A stretch of DNA of 25,087 nt from a bacterium (GCA_021791345.1 JAJYWT010000211.1:1-25087), one strand, 5' to 3'; shown: positions 1 to 8,949, counted from the first letter of the stretch. Program-made: numbers and translations. The notes: generated from the sequence alone by a model not told the origin.

Positions 1-2
1 GG

Positions 3-485
3 GTCGTCCCGGACATCATGACCGCCGCCAAGGGGCTAGGGGGCGGGCTGCCGCTCGGGGCGATGCTGGTGTCGCCGGCGGCCGACTGCCTCGAGCCTGG
101 CGATCACGGCAGTACCTTCGGCGGCAACCCGGTCTCCTGCGCTGCCGGCCTGGCGGCCCTCAGGGTGATCCAGGAGGAGCGCCTGCCGGCGCGGGCCGCC
201 GTCGCCGGCGAGCAGTTCAAGGAGGGAATCCTGGAGCTCCGCTCGGTGGGCCTGCCGGTCGCCGAGGTGCGTGGCAGCGGCCTGCTCCTGGGCGTGGGCC
301 TCTCGGCCCCCCTGGCACGGGAGATGGCGGCCGCCGCCATCGAGGAGGGGCTGCTGATCAACCCCATCGGCGACGCGACGATCCGGCTGGCTCCGCCGCT
401 CGTCATCTCCGACGACGAGATCGCCCTGGCCTTGGCGGGGCTGCGCCGGAGCCTGGAGCGCGCGGTGGCGGAGCTCACCAATTGA
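3..485 (+). CDS. argD: Acetylornithine aminotransferase, 3' part only
   Basis: This is the C-terminal part of a class-III PLP-dependent aminotransferase that transfers an amino group from glutamate in ornithine/arginine synthesis. The frame is open to the left edge, so the start lies outside the window. The PLP-binding lysine is visible in PDIMTAAKGLGGGLPLGA (Lys codon 30-32), followed by the family's GSTFGGNPVSCAAGLAAL stretch and a C-terminal NPIGDATIRLAPPLVIS block. The gene ends in TGA at 483-485, overlapping the TTG start of argR by four bases. Assignment to argD rather than another ornithine-type aminotransferase rests on the argR-argG-argH context. Confidence 0.93.
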   Translation, partial: VVPDIMTAAKGLGGGLPLGAMLVSPAADCLEPGDHGSTFGGNPVSCAAGLAALRVIQEERLPARAAVAGEQFKEGILELRSVGLPVAEVRGSGLLLGVGLSAPLAREMAAAAIEEGLLINPIGDATIRLAPPLVISDDEIALALAGLRRSLERAVAELTN

Positions 486-979
486 TCGCGCAGGTGGGCA
501 AGCGGGAGCGCCAGGCCGCGATCGCGGAGATCCTGTGGGAGGTGCCCATCGAGACCCAGGAGCAGCTGGCCCAGGAACTGCGCCGTCGCCATATCGAGGC
601 CGACCAGGCCACCGTCAGCCGCGATCTCCGCGAGCTCGGGGTCTCCCGCGTCGCCGGGAGTCCCGGGCGCCGCTACCTGGCTCCGCGCCGGCTGGCCCCT
701 CCCTGGGAGCGGGCGCGCCAGGTGCTCAGCAGCCAGCTGGAGCGGCAGGAACGGGTGGGGTTGATGGTGGTGTTGCACACTCCGGTGGGGGCGGCCCCGG
801 TGGTGGCGGCCGCGATCGACGCTTTGGAGCTTCCCGTCGTGGCCGGGACCGTCGCCGGCGATGACACTATCTTCATCCTTGCCCGGACCGCGGCCGGAGC
901 CCGGTCCGTGGCTCAGCAGCTGGAGGCCCTAAGGCAGGCGCCGCCCCCGGCACAGCTCCCAGGAGGGCCCGAGACTTGA
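482..979 (+). CDS. argR: Arginine repressor ArgR
   Basis: This encodes the 165-aa arginine-responsive regulator, which in this family forms hexamers and represses arginine biosynthesis genes. The N-terminal winged helix shows the recognition segment TQEQLAQELRRRHIEADQ followed by ATVSRDLRELGV. The C-terminal oligomerisation and arginine-binding domain contains GTVAGDDTIFI, whose acidic pair contacts arginine in characterised ArgR. The start is TTG 482, coupled to the argD stop (TTGA), and the stop overlaps the argG start the same way. Lying inside the operon it should control, the gene is probably autoregulated. No clear ARG box is seen here; it would be expected upstream of the window. Confidence 0.95.
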   Translation: MIAQVGKRERQAAIAEILWEVPIETQEQLAQELRRRHIEADQATVSRDLRELGVSRVAGSPGRRYLAPRRLAPPWERARQVLSSQLERQERVGLMVVLHTPVGAAPVVAAAIDALELPVVAGTVAGDDTIFILARTAAGARSVAQQLEALRQAPPPAQLPGGPET

Positions 980-2259
980 GCGAACGACCGCGGTGTGTGC
1001 TGGCGTTCTCCGGTGGGCTGGACACCACTGTGGCGGTCCATTGGCTGACCCATCAGCGTGGATTCGACGTGATCACCCTCTCGGCCGACCTCGGCGAGTC
1101 GAGATCTGCCGAGGAGCTGCAACGGCGGGCGCTGCTGGCGGGCGCGGTGGCCGCGCATGTGGTGGATGCCAAGGAGGTTCTGCTCCGCGACTTCGTGTTC
1201 CCCTCGCTGCAGGCGGGAGCTATGTACCAGGGGGTCTACCCGCTGGCCACCGCCCTGGGCCGGCCCTTGATCGCCCGCCTGCTGGTGGAGGTGGCCCGGG
1301 AGACCGGGGCGGCCGCGGTGGCCCATGGCTGCACCGCCAAGGGCAACGACCAGGTCCGCTTCGACGTGGCGGTGGGCGCGCTGGCGCCGGGGTTACAGGT
1401 CGTGGCTCCGGTGCGGGAGTGGAGCATGGGGCGGAGCGAGGAGATCGCCTACGCGGAGGAGCACGGGCTCACGGTCAGGGCCACCCGTGAGAGCCCCTAC
1501 AGCGTCGACGCCAACCTCTGGGGTCGCAGCGTGGAGGCGGGGGTGCTGGAGGATCCGTGGCAAGCGCCCCCCGAGGATGCCTTCGAGTGGACCGTCCCCG
1601 CCGCCGCGGCCCCTCCCGACGGCGAGACGGTGGAGATCCATTTCGAGCAGGGGGTTCCCGTGCGCCTGAACGGTGGTGAGACCTCAGCGGTCGAGGTCGT
1701 GGTCGCCCTCAACGAGCTGGGCGGGAGGAACGGGGTGGGGCGCATCGACCATGTTGAGGACCGGCTGGTCGGGATCAAGTCGCGGGAGGTGTACGAGGCG
1801 CCGGCCGCCGCCATCCTGGATCAGGCGCATCGGGCCCTGGAGTCACTCACGCTGGCGCGCGACGTGCTGCGGTTCAAGCGCCAGGTGGCGGATGAGTGGG
1901 CGCAGCTCACCTACGATGGCCTCTGGTACTCCGCGCTGCGCCAGAGCCTTTACGCCTTTGTGAGGTCGACCCAGCAGTTCGTGACCGGGGATGTGCGCCT
2001 GCAGCTGCGTCAGGGAGCTGTGACCCTGCTCGGGCGCAGCAGCCCGGCGTCGCTCTACCGCCGCGAGCTGGCGACCTACGAGCGCGCCGAGGATCGCTTC
2101 CGTCACCAGTCCGCGGAGGGGTTCCTCAACATCTTCGGGCTGCCGCTGCGCACCCAGGCGGCGATCCAGGGCAACCTCTGGGAGGAGTCCAAGCCGTTGC
2201 TGAGCTCGATGCCGCACGGCATCGCGGGGGGAGGACCGGACGCTGACGCCACCACCTGA
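976..2259 (+). CDS. argG: Argininosuccinate synthase
   Basis: This enzyme joins citrulline and aspartate with ATP to give argininosuccinate. The protein has 427 aa, close to the usual 400-450. The N-terminal ATP-pyrophosphatase P-loop is FSGGLDTTVAVHWL. Substrate-binding blocks follow: AHGCTAKGNDQVRFDV, then REWSMGRSEEIAYAEEHG, ESPYSVDANLWGRS, and the synthetase-domain segment GRNGVGRIDHVEDRLVGIKSREVYEAP. The TTG start at 976 overlaps the argR stop by four bases. Its 3' end contains the ribosome-binding site and probable CTG start of argH. All recognisable catalytic blocks are present. Confidence 0.96.
   Translation: MSERPRCVLAFSGGLDTTVAVHWLTHQRGFDVITLSADLGESRSAEELQRRALLAGAVAAHVVDAKEVLLRDFVFPSLQAGAMYQGVYPLATALGRPLIARLLVEVARETGAAAVAHGCTAKGNDQVRFDVAVGALAPGLQVVAPVREWSMGRSEEIAYAEEHGLTVRATRESPYSVDANLWGRSVEAGVLEDPWQAPPEDAFEWTVPAAAAPPDGETVEIHFEQGVPVRLNGGETSAVEVVVALNELGGRNGVGRIDHVEDRLVGIKSREVYEAPAAAILDQAHRALESLTLARDVLRFKRQVADEWAQLTYDGLWYSALRQSLYAFVRSTQQFVTGDVRLQLRQGAVTLLGRSSPASLYRRELATYERAEDRFRHQSAEGFLNIFGLPLRTQAAIQGNLWEESKPLLSSMPHGIAGGGPDADATT
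2230..2245 (+). promoter_or_regulatory. Ribosome-binding site and CTG start of argH
   Basis: GGAGGA at 2230-2235 lies seven bases before CTG 2243-2245. In the argH frame there is no ATG, GTG or TTG between the upstream stop (TGA 2201-2203) and GTG 2426, yet ArgH-like protein sequence begins by about 2291. The CTG is therefore the best-placed start codon seen. Confidence 0.6.
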
Positions 2260-3763
2260 GGAGGAGCACTCAAGGAGGGCGCCCAAGGCCTGGAGCGGGC
2301 GCCTGCAGGAGCCCACCGCTCCCACTCTGGAGGAGTACAGCTCCTCTTGGCCGTGGGATCTGGAGCTGGCCGAGGACGACGTCCGGGGGTCGAGGGCGCA
2401 CGCTCGAGCTCTGAGCGAGGCGGGGGTGCTGGAGCAGGCCACGCTCGAGCGTTTGCTCCTGGGCCTGGATCTGGTGCTGGAGGAGCTCAGGGCGGGGACC
2501 TTCGCGGTCCTCAGCTCCGACGAGGACATCCACATGGCGGTCGAACGGCGCCTCACCGAGCTGGTCGGGGAGGCGGGGCAGCGCCTCCACACCGGTCGCA
2601 GCCGCAACGATCAGGTCGCGCTGGACCTCCGCCTCTACGTCCGGCGTATGTGCGTCCGCCTGGTGCAGGCGGTGGCGGACCTCCAGGAGGTGCTGCTGCA
2701 GCGTGCCCGGGAGCATCGCCGCACCATCCTGCCGGGCTACACCCACCTGCAGCGCGGGCAACCGATCCAGCTCGGGCATCACCTCCTGGCCTACCTGGAG
2801 ATGCTCGGCCGGGATGTCCGGCGGCTTCAGGGCTGCCGGGAGCGGGCCGACGAGTCTCCCCTTGGGGCCGGCGCGCTGGCGGGGACCACTCTGCCGATCC
2901 CGCGCGCCGGCGCCGCCGCCGAGCTCGGCTTCGCCCGCCTCTCCGCCAACAGTCTGGACGCGGTCTCAGACCGCGACTTCGCGGTCGAGCTCGTCTTCGA
3001 CTGCGCGCTCCTGGGCGTGCACCTCTCGCGGCTGGCGGAGGACCTGATCCTCTGGAACACCGCCGAGTTCTCCTTCGTGAGCCTCCCGGACCGTTGGGCG
3101 ACCGGCTCCAGCCTCATGCCCCAGAAGAAGAACCCCGACCTGCTGGAGCTGGTCCGAGGCCGGGCCGCGGTACCCATCAGCGGCCTGATCGGGTTGCTCA
3201 CCCTGCTCAAGGGGCTGCCGATGAGCTACAACCGCGACCTCCAGGAGGACAAGCGTCACCTCTTCACCGCGGTCGAGGCGACCCTGGCCAGCCTGCGCGC
3301 ACTGGGCGGCCTGCTGGCGGAGCTGGAGTTCCAGCCCTCGCGGATGCTCGAGGCGGCTTCGGATCCTGAACTGCAGGCGACCGACCTGGCCGAGCTCCTG
3401 GTGGCGCACGGCGTCCCCTTCCGCAGCGCCCACGAGACCGTGGGACGTGCGGTGCAACGGGCGCGTCGGCAGGGGATTCCCCTTGACCGGCTGGTGGAGC
3501 TGGAGGGCGCGGGTCTCGGCCTTCCGCCGGAGGCGGCCCAGCTCTTCGACCTCCGCCGCTCCCTGCGGCAGCGCGAGCAGTTCGGCGCCCCCGGGCCGCA
3601 CGCGACCCAGCTCGCGCTGCGCCGGGCCGGTCGCCAAATCCTGGCGGCGCGGAGGTGGGCCAGCCGCAGGGCTGGGGACGAGCCCCCTCATCGAAGACAG
3701 TCCGGCACCGGTGAGGTTGCTACGATCACACGAAAGCAGCCATCCGTCAACCGGGAAGCCTGA
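2243..3763 (+). CDS. argH: Argininosuccinate lyase, probable CTG start
   Basis: This enzyme splits argininosuccinate into arginine and fumarate, the last step of the pathway. Signature blocks are HTGRSRNDQVALDLRLY, GYTHLQRGQPIQLGHHLLAY and the fumarase/lyase signature TGSSLMPQKKNPDLLELV. The first usual start codon (GTG 2426) would remove about 61 residues, including WSGRLQEPTAPTLEEYSSS and AEDDVRGSRAHARALSEAG, which match the normal N-terminus (LWGGRF...EYDIRGSIAHA in family members). CTG 2243 with a good ribosome-binding site restores it and gives 506 aa. The protein is longer than the usual 460 aa because of a basic C-terminal tail of about 30-40 residues. The stop TGA shares one base with the next ATG (TGATG). 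Confidence 0.92.
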   Translation: MTPPPEEEHSRRAPKAWSGRLQEPTAPTLEEYSSSWPWDLELAEDDVRGSRAHARALSEAGVLEQATLERLLLGLDLVLEELRAGTFAVLSSDEDIHMAVERRLTELVGEAGQRLHTGRSRNDQVALDLRLYVRRMCVRLVQAVADLQEVLLQRAREHRRTILPGYTHLQRGQPIQLGHHLLAYLEMLGRDVRRLQGCRERADESPLGAGALAGTTLPIPRAGAAAELGFARLSANSLDAVSDRDFAVELVFDCALLGVHLSRLAEDLILWNTAEFSFVSLPDRWATGSSLMPQKKNPDLLELVRGRAAVPISGLIGLLTLLKGLPMSYNRDLQEDKRHLFTAVEATLASLRALGGLLAELEFQPSRMLEAASDPELQATDLAELLVAHGVPFRSAHETVGRAVQRARRQGIPLDRLVELEGAGLGLPPEAAQLFDLRRSLRQREQFGAPGPHATQLALRRAGRQILAARRWASRRAGDEPPHRRQSGTGEVATITRKQPSVNREA

Positions 3764-5763
3764 TGTATCGCAAGCTCTACCTGCCCCTGGACAATTCGGA
3801 TCACTCGACCGCGGCTGCGGAGGTCGCGATCCGACTCGCCAAATCGACCGGGGCTGAGATTGTCGGCAGCCACGTTTACGCGGCGCGGCTGCATGACTAC
3901 CGCTTCAAGCAGATGGAGTACACCCTGCCCGAGGAGTACCAGGACGAGGTCGAGCTGGAGCGCCAGCGCAAGATCCATGACAGCCTGATAACCAAGGGTT
4001 TGGGGCTCATCTCCGACTCCTACCTGGAGGCCGCCGAACGGCGCTGCCGGGAGGAAGGCGTGGAGTTCACCCCCAAGACCTTCGATGGCAAGAACTGGGA
4101 GGTGCTGGTCAAGGACATCGAGGAGTCCGACTACGATCTGGTCCTCATGGGGGCCTGCGGGCTGGGTCAGGTCAAGGAGACTCAGCTCGGCACGTGCGTG
4201 GATCGGGTGGTGCGCCGGGCGTTCCGTGACACCATCGTGGTGCGTCACCGGGAGGGCCGGGACCCGCTCTCCGGGCCGATCGTGGTCGCGATCGACGGAT
4301 CCCCCCAGTCGTTCGCCGGCCTGCGTTCCGCGCTGGAGATGGGCCGAGCTCTGGATCTGCCGGTGGAGGCGGTTGCCGTCTACGACCCCTACCTGCACTA
4401 CGTGCTCTTCAACGGCATCGTCGACGTGCTCTCGGAGGAGGCCGGCAAGGTCTTCCGCTTCAAGGAGCAGGAGGCGCTGCACGAGGAGATCATCGACACC
4501 GGGCTGGCGATGATCTACTCCTCCCACCTCAAGGTGGCCAAGGAGGTGGCCCGCGCCGAGGGCTACGATCTGCCGATAACTTTGCTCGACGGCAAGGCGT
4601 TCGAGCAGGTGCTTCGCTACGTCCGCGAGGTGGACGCATCGCTGCTGGTCTGCGGCAGGATCGGCGTCCACTCCGACCAGGGCATGGACATCGGGGGCAA
4701 CAGCGAGAATCTGCTGCGGCTGGCCCCCTGCAGCGTGATGCTTTCGTCGCGGACCTACGTGCCCCCCATCGATGTGATGGGGGCGGCCTCGGTGGTGTGG
4801 ACCCCGGAGGCCAACGAGGTGCTGGAGCGGATCCCCTGCTCGGCGCAGGGGCTGGCCCGCACCGCGGTGCTGCGCTGGGCGATGGAGCGGGGCCACTCCA
4901 TCATCTCCCAGGACCTGGTCTCCTCAGCCCTGGGGGACATCCTTCCCCCGGAGGCCTCGGCCGCGATCGGGATCCGGCGGGAGTCCACGGCGGCCTTGGT
5001 CACCGAGCAGGAGGTTCACATCTGTCGCGAGTGCGGCTACACCGCCCATGGCGTGCGGCCGGTGGCCTGCCCGGTGTGCGGTGGGGCCCAGGAGCAGTTC
5101 GCCCGCGTGGACCACGAGAGCCTGATGCAGCAGGCGGCCGCGGAGGGGGAGGTGACCGAGGAGTTGACCTTCGACAACCGCAAGATCGGTTGGTCCACCG
5201 AGGCGCGCAACCTGCTCCACGAGATGCCGGCCGGCTACCTGCGGCGCAGGATCAAGGCCAAGGTCGAGAAGGTCGCCCGCACCAGGCGTCTGGCTGTGGT
5301 GACCCTGCAGGTGGCGGCCCCGCTGATCGAGCCCGAGCTCGGGCGCACCGCCAATGCCCAGCCGCATCGCACCCCGCTGGAGGACGAGGAGCCCGGCCGC
5401 GCCGCCGTGGCGGTGGGTGGCTTCGGGGGCCCAGATGGGGAAGGGGATGAGGTCGATCGGGCGCTGCTCACCTACGCCGCGGGCGGCCAGGGCGGGCGCT
5501 ACATCCCTCGCGAGGCCTCTCCGACCGTTGCCCGTCTCCGGCCCCGCGAGGAGGGGACGACCCCGGGCTTCGCCGCTCAGCCCGCCGGGCCGGCCGACCC
5601 CGCCGCAAGGTGCCCGGTTCACGGCAGGGAGGACCTGGAATCCGCGGTGGTCGAGCGGCTCACGGTGGCCGCGGCCCCCGATAACGGACCCGCCGACGCC
5701 GCGCGCTGCCCGGTCGCCCACGGCACTGATCGGGGCGCTGCCCCCAAGGAGCCGGCGCCCTAG
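3763..5763 (+). CDS. Double universal-stress protein fused to PCP_red-like domains and a zinc ribbon
   Basis: This 666-aa cytoplasmic protein (no signal or membrane segment) has several parts. Usp domain 1 spans about 1-160 with the ATP motif G-x2-G-x9-GT (GACGLGQVKETQLGT). Usp domain 2 spans about 173-332, where the same motif ends in GGNS. A segment from Trp346 (WTPEANEVLERIPCSAQGLA) resembles the PCP_red domain at the end of light-independent protochlorophyllide reductase subunits. A zinc ribbon follows (C421, C424, C436, C439), then a second PCP_red-like segment from Trp477 (WSTEARNLLHEMPAGYLRRR). The Pro/Ala-rich tail carries two Cys-Pro motifs, RCPV at C617 and C649, like heme-regulatory motifs. 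The start is coupled to argH (TGATG). No photosynthesis genes are nearby. A redox or stress sensor is possible; the function is unknown. Confidence 0.85.
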   Translation: MYRKLYLPLDNSDHSTAAAEVAIRLAKSTGAEIVGSHVYAARLHDYRFKQMEYTLPEEYQDEVELERQRKIHDSLITKGLGLISDSYLEAAERRCREEGVEFTPKTFDGKNWEVLVKDIEESDYDLVLMGACGLGQVKETQLGTCVDRVVRRAFRDTIVVRHREGRDPLSGPIVVAIDGSPQSFAGLRSALEMGRALDLPVEAVAVYDPYLHYVLFNGIVDVLSEEAGKVFRFKEQEALHEEIIDTGLAMIYSSHLKVAKEVARAEGYDLPITLLDGKAFEQVLRYVREVDASLLVCGRIGVHSDQGMDIGGNSENLLRLAPCSVMLSSRTYVPPIDVMGAASVVWTPEANEVLERIPCSAQGLARTAVLRWAMERGHSIISQDLVSSALGDILPPEASAAIGIRRESTAALVTEQEVHICRECGYTAHGVRPVACPVCGGAQEQFARVDHESLMQQAAAEGEVTEELTFDNRKIGWSTEARNLLHEMPAGYLRRRIKAKVEKVARTRRLAVVTLQVAAPLIEPELGRTANAQPHRTPLEDEEPGRAAVAVGGFGGPDGEGDEVDRALLTYAAGGQGGRYIPREASPTVARLRPREEGTTPGFAAQPAGPADPAARCPVHGREDLESAVVERLTVAAAPDNGPADAARCPVAHGTDRGAAPKEPAP

Positions 5764-6018
5764 GTCGCGTCGACCGGGAGTCCCGTCCCACATCGGAACC
5801 GCGCCGCCACACCTCGCCTGTCCGCGGCCGTGGCGCCCCGCTCGCCGCGCTGGCCGGGAGGCCAAGGCGGAGCGATGGGGACTCGGCCGCCGCACGCCCG
5901 ACGGGGCGGGCTCAGGGTCGTCGAGCCCGATGGTGAGCTTGGGGTCCGGCTGGGAGCGCCCGGCCGGCGCCGGTCCGAGCACCAGCCCGCCGCCCGGTCG
6001 CGATCTCGGCACAGCGCC

Positions 6019-8343
6019 TCACAGCAGCTGCCCGCCGCGCTCCACAGCCGGGTCGATCAGCCCTTCGCTGCCGCGCATGAGCTGGCGCATCTGCTCCCCC
6101 TGCCGCGGTTCGGCCAGGGCGCTCACGACATCTCCCACCTGAAGCTCGGTCGAACCCGAGGCGAATGTCAGCTCGGCTCCCCGCAGGACGGTCACGATGA
6201 TGCAGCCGGGTGGCAGCTTCACCGAACGCAGCGGCTTTCCGGCCAGCGGAGACCCCTCGCCGATCCGCTCCTCGATGCTCATGGTGTGGCTGCTGACCTG
6301 GGTCATCACCCCGAGGTTGCTGGAGAGCGCCTGCTGGTAGCCGGCCACCACGTCGCCGAAGGTCAGTATCCCCAGGACGTGACGGGCGCCGTCGGTGACC
6401 GTCACCCAATGGCCACCCGCCTGGGTCAGGGCCTCCAGGGCCAGGTCGAGCCTGGCCTTGGCGGCGATGGTGGGGGTGGTGGCATCCACCAGCTGGGAGA
6501 GGGCCGGCGGGGGGTCCTGGGCGGCGGCCCGGGTCAGCACGTCCACGCCGACCGTTCCCAGGTAGATCCCCTGCGAGTCCACGACAGGGGCTCCGGGGAC
6601 GGCAGCGCTCAAGGCTGCCGCCAGCGCCTCCTTGACCGATGTTGACTCCGCCAGGACCAGGCGGGGTTCCGTGGCCACCTCGCTCACCTCCACCCCGCCT
6701 AGCAGCGGCAGCCCGAACTGGAGACGCGAGGCTGGCGAATCGGACCGGGTGCGGAGCTGGCTGCGATAGATGCTGTCGTCGAAGCGGCGCACGATGAAGG
6801 TGGCGAGGGCCACCGCCACCATCGCCGGCGCCAGCAGGGAGATGGTCCCGGTCATCTCCGCGACCATCAGCATCACCGCCAGCGGCGCGCGGGCGATCCC
6901 GCCGAAGCACGCCATCATGCCCACGATGACGAACGCGGCCGGGTCGTGCGGCACCCAGGGAGCGACCGGCTCCAGGAGCCGCCAGATCGCGGCCCCGGTG
7001 AAGGCGCCGATCACCATCCCCGGACCGAACACCCCACCGGATCCGCCGGTACCGATGGACAGGGAGGTGGCCAGGATCCGCGCCACCGGGAGCAGGAGGA
7101 CCGCGTAAAGGGGGATCTGCAGCAGCTCGGGGCCGAGCCCCTTCTGCACCCAGCCGTAGCCAGTGCCGAGCACCTCGGGCAACCCCAGTGCGATCGCCCC
7201 CACCAGCAGCCCTCCCAAGGCGGGGCGGAGCTTGCGGCTGATCGGCAGTCTGGCGTTGAGCCCCACGACCCCGTAGAAGCCTTTGGCATAGAGGACGCCG
7301 ATCAGGCCGGCCACCACCCCGATCACCGCAAACCAGATGAGCTGCCCAGGAGCGCTGAAGTGGTATCCCCCCGGGACCAGGAACAAGGAGCGATAGCTCT
7401 CGAAGGCGCCGAAAATCACATAGGCCACGATCGACGCGGCCAATCCCGGAAAGAGGGCGGCGAACTCGAAGTCGTCCCGGTAGAGGATGTCGGCGGCCAG
7501 CACCGCGCCCCCCAGGGGCGCGCTGAAGATGGCGCCGATGCCCGAGCCGATACCCACCGCGACCGCCAGCCGGCCGTCATCCGGGGAGAGGTCGAGCACG
7601 CGGGCGAGGAGCGACCCGAACCCTGCGCTGATCTGAGCTGTCGGGCCCTCTCGACCTCCCGAACCTCCGGAGCCGATTGTCACCGCCGACGCCAGGATCT
7701 TGACGGCGACCGCCCGGAGCCGAATACCCCGCGGATTGCGGTGGAAGGACTCGATCGCGGCGTCGGTGCCGTGTCCCTCCGCCTCCGGCGCCCAGGTGAA
7801 GATCAGGAGCCCTGAGATGAGCCCTCCCAGGCCGACCACGAGCGGAATCGCCCACGGTCTGGCGAAGCCCGACGAGCCGGGCTGGTTGCCCTCTCCTCCG
7901 GGGGTGGGGATGTGGTAGCCGGCCAGATCGACCAGGAACAGATGGGTTCCCACCTGGAGGGCGGTGTAGAACAGGACCGCCCCGAGCCCCGCCACGATCC
8001 CGATCAACACCCCCAGGACCAGCCACCGCTGCGCGTACGGGAGCGCGCTGATGCGACTCCCCAGGCGGCTGCCCAGGGTGCGCCAGCTGATCCAGCCATC
8101 TCCGAAGAGCCGCCCTTCCCAGGTGAGGGCCGCTGTGGTCAGGCCGCGTCGCGGTTGGCTGGGGGGTGCCGCATCGGGCCCTCTGGTGCCAGGGCGCGCT
8201 CCCAGGCGGTGGGCCAGGCCACGCAGATCAGCTGCGGCGCGCTGCCACCGCTTGGCGTGGGGGTCGGCACTCTCAGGATCGCGGTCGGATGCTTCTTCGG
8301 ATGGGGGGTGAGGGCGGAGGCGTCGGCGCCAGCGGGAGATCAT
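6019..8343 (-). CDS. CLC-family chloride channel/transporter with CBS and TrkA-C domains
   Basis: This 774-aa membrane protein moves chloride or related anions. After a basic cytoplasmic N-terminus of about 100 residues come about ten membrane helices carrying the CLC filter motifs: GSGGREGPTAQIS (gating Glu near residue 232), GIGSGIGAIFSAPLGG and GTGGSGGVFGPG. Two CBS domains (from VATEPRLVLAESTSVKEA to GILTFGDVVAGYQQ) and a TrkA-C domain (PLAGKPLRSVKLPPGCIIVT) follow. The position aligned by eye with the proton glutamate of E. coli ClC-ec1 reads LAADILYR, apparently lacking that Glu, so it may be a channel. ATG 8343 overlaps the TetR stop (ATGA), so the two genes are co-transcribed. Substrate and ligand are not determinable. 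Confidence 0.93.
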   Translation of the reverse strand: MISRWRRRLRPHPPSEEASDRDPESADPHAKRWQRAAADLRGLAHRLGARPGTRGPDAAPPSQPRRGLTTAALTWEGRLFGDGWISWRTLGSRLGSRISALPYAQRWLVLGVLIGIVAGLGAVLFYTALQVGTHLFLVDLAGYHIPTPGGEGNQPGSSGFARPWAIPLVVGLGGLISGLLIFTWAPEAEGHGTDAAIESFHRNPRGIRLRAVAVKILASAVTIGSGGSGGREGPTAQISAGFGSLLARVLDLSPDDGRLAVAVGIGSGIGAIFSAPLGGAVLAADILYRDDFEFAALFPGLAASIVAYVIFGAFESYRSLFLVPGGYHFSAPGQLIWFAVIGVVAGLIGVLYAKGFYGVVGLNARLPISRKLRPALGGLLVGAIALGLPEVLGTGYGWVQKGLGPELLQIPLYAVLLLPVARILATSLSIGTGGSGGVFGPGMVIGAFTGAAIWRLLEPVAPWVPHDPAAFVIVGMMACFGGIARAPLAVMLMVAEMTGTISLLAPAMVAVALATFIVRRFDDSIYRSQLRTRSDSPASRLQFGLPLLGGVEVSEVATEPRLVLAESTSVKEALAAALSAAVPGAPVVDSQGIYLGTVGVDVLTRAAAQDPPPALSQLVDATTPTIAAKARLDLALEALTQAGGHWVTVTDGARHVLGILTFGDVVAGYQQALSSNLGVMTQVSSHTMSIEERIGEGSPLAGKPLRSVKLPPGCIIVTVLRGAELTFASGSTELQVGDVVSALAEPRQGEQMRQLMRGSEGLIDPAVERGGQLL

Positions 8344-8936
8344 CGCGGCTCCAGCGCCCTCAGCAGCAGGTCCACCGTGACCCGGATGTTCTCCCACTTG
8401 AAGGCCTCGGGGTCCAGCCGGGCATGGATGGTCAGCCCATCCCCCAGCGCCAGCATCAGGGACGCCAGCGCGTTGGCGGGGGCGCCGACCAACTCTCCGC
8501 TGGCGACGCCCGACTCAATCCAGGACCTGAGGATCCGCCTGCGGCGGGCGGTGCTGGCGCCCACGACCCGGCGCACCCGCGCATCGGAGAGCATCGCGGC
8601 CCAGAGGTCTGCCGCTATCTGCGCCCGCCCCGGCGCCTGGGCGTGCTCCAACATCGAGGCGGCAAACGATCGGAGGCGCATGAGCGCACTCGGTTCGGCC
8701 GCCGCAAGTTTGGCCATGTGGTCCTCCATGGCATGGGCATCGTCCTCGAGGAGCGCCAGCAGCAGCGCCTCCTTGTGGGGGAAGTAGCCGTAGAAGGCAC
8801 CCTTGCTGATCGAAGCCTGCAGGCAGATCTCGTCCACCGACAGGTCCGCGTAGGAGCTCTTGGCCAGGCATTGCCAGCCTGATTCGATCAGGCGCTGGCG
8901 GCGATCGGCGCGCGTGGCCTCGCTCAGCTTGGGCAC
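8340..8936 (-). CDS. TetR/AcrR-family transcriptional regulator
   Basis: This is a 198-aa one-component repressor. The N-terminal helix-turn-helix reads ADLSVDEICLQASISKGAFY followed by GYFPHKEALLLALLEDD, a typical TetR signature. The C-terminal ligand domain is unassigned. GTG 8936 was chosen because the open frame further upstream is low-complexity and does not look like TetR, and because a perfect operator-like palindrome lies just upstream. The gene overlaps the CLC gene by four bases, so the regulator probably controls itself and the channel. The inducing ligand cannot be read from the sequence. Confidence 0.92.
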   Translation of the reverse strand: MPKLSEATRADRRQRLIESGWQCLAKSSYADLSVDEICLQASISKGAFYGYFPHKEALLLALLEDDAHAMEDHMAKLAAAEPSALMRLRSFAASMLEHAQAPGRAQIAADLWAAMLSDARVRRVVGASTARRRRILRSWIESGVASGELVGAPANALASLMLALGDGLTIHARLDPEAFKWENIRVTVDLLLRALEPR

Positions 8937-8949
8937 CTGCTCATGATAA

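Noticed and set aside
2347..3369. Plus-strand frame of 340 codons over argH
   Set aside because: It is Gly/Pro/Arg-rich with no family match and lies entirely over ArgH, which has clear signatures.
3688..4896. Minus-strand frame of 402 codons opposite the universal-stress gene
   Set aside because: It is a shadow of a GC-rich gene; His/Gln/Leu-rich and without a ribosome-binding site or domain.
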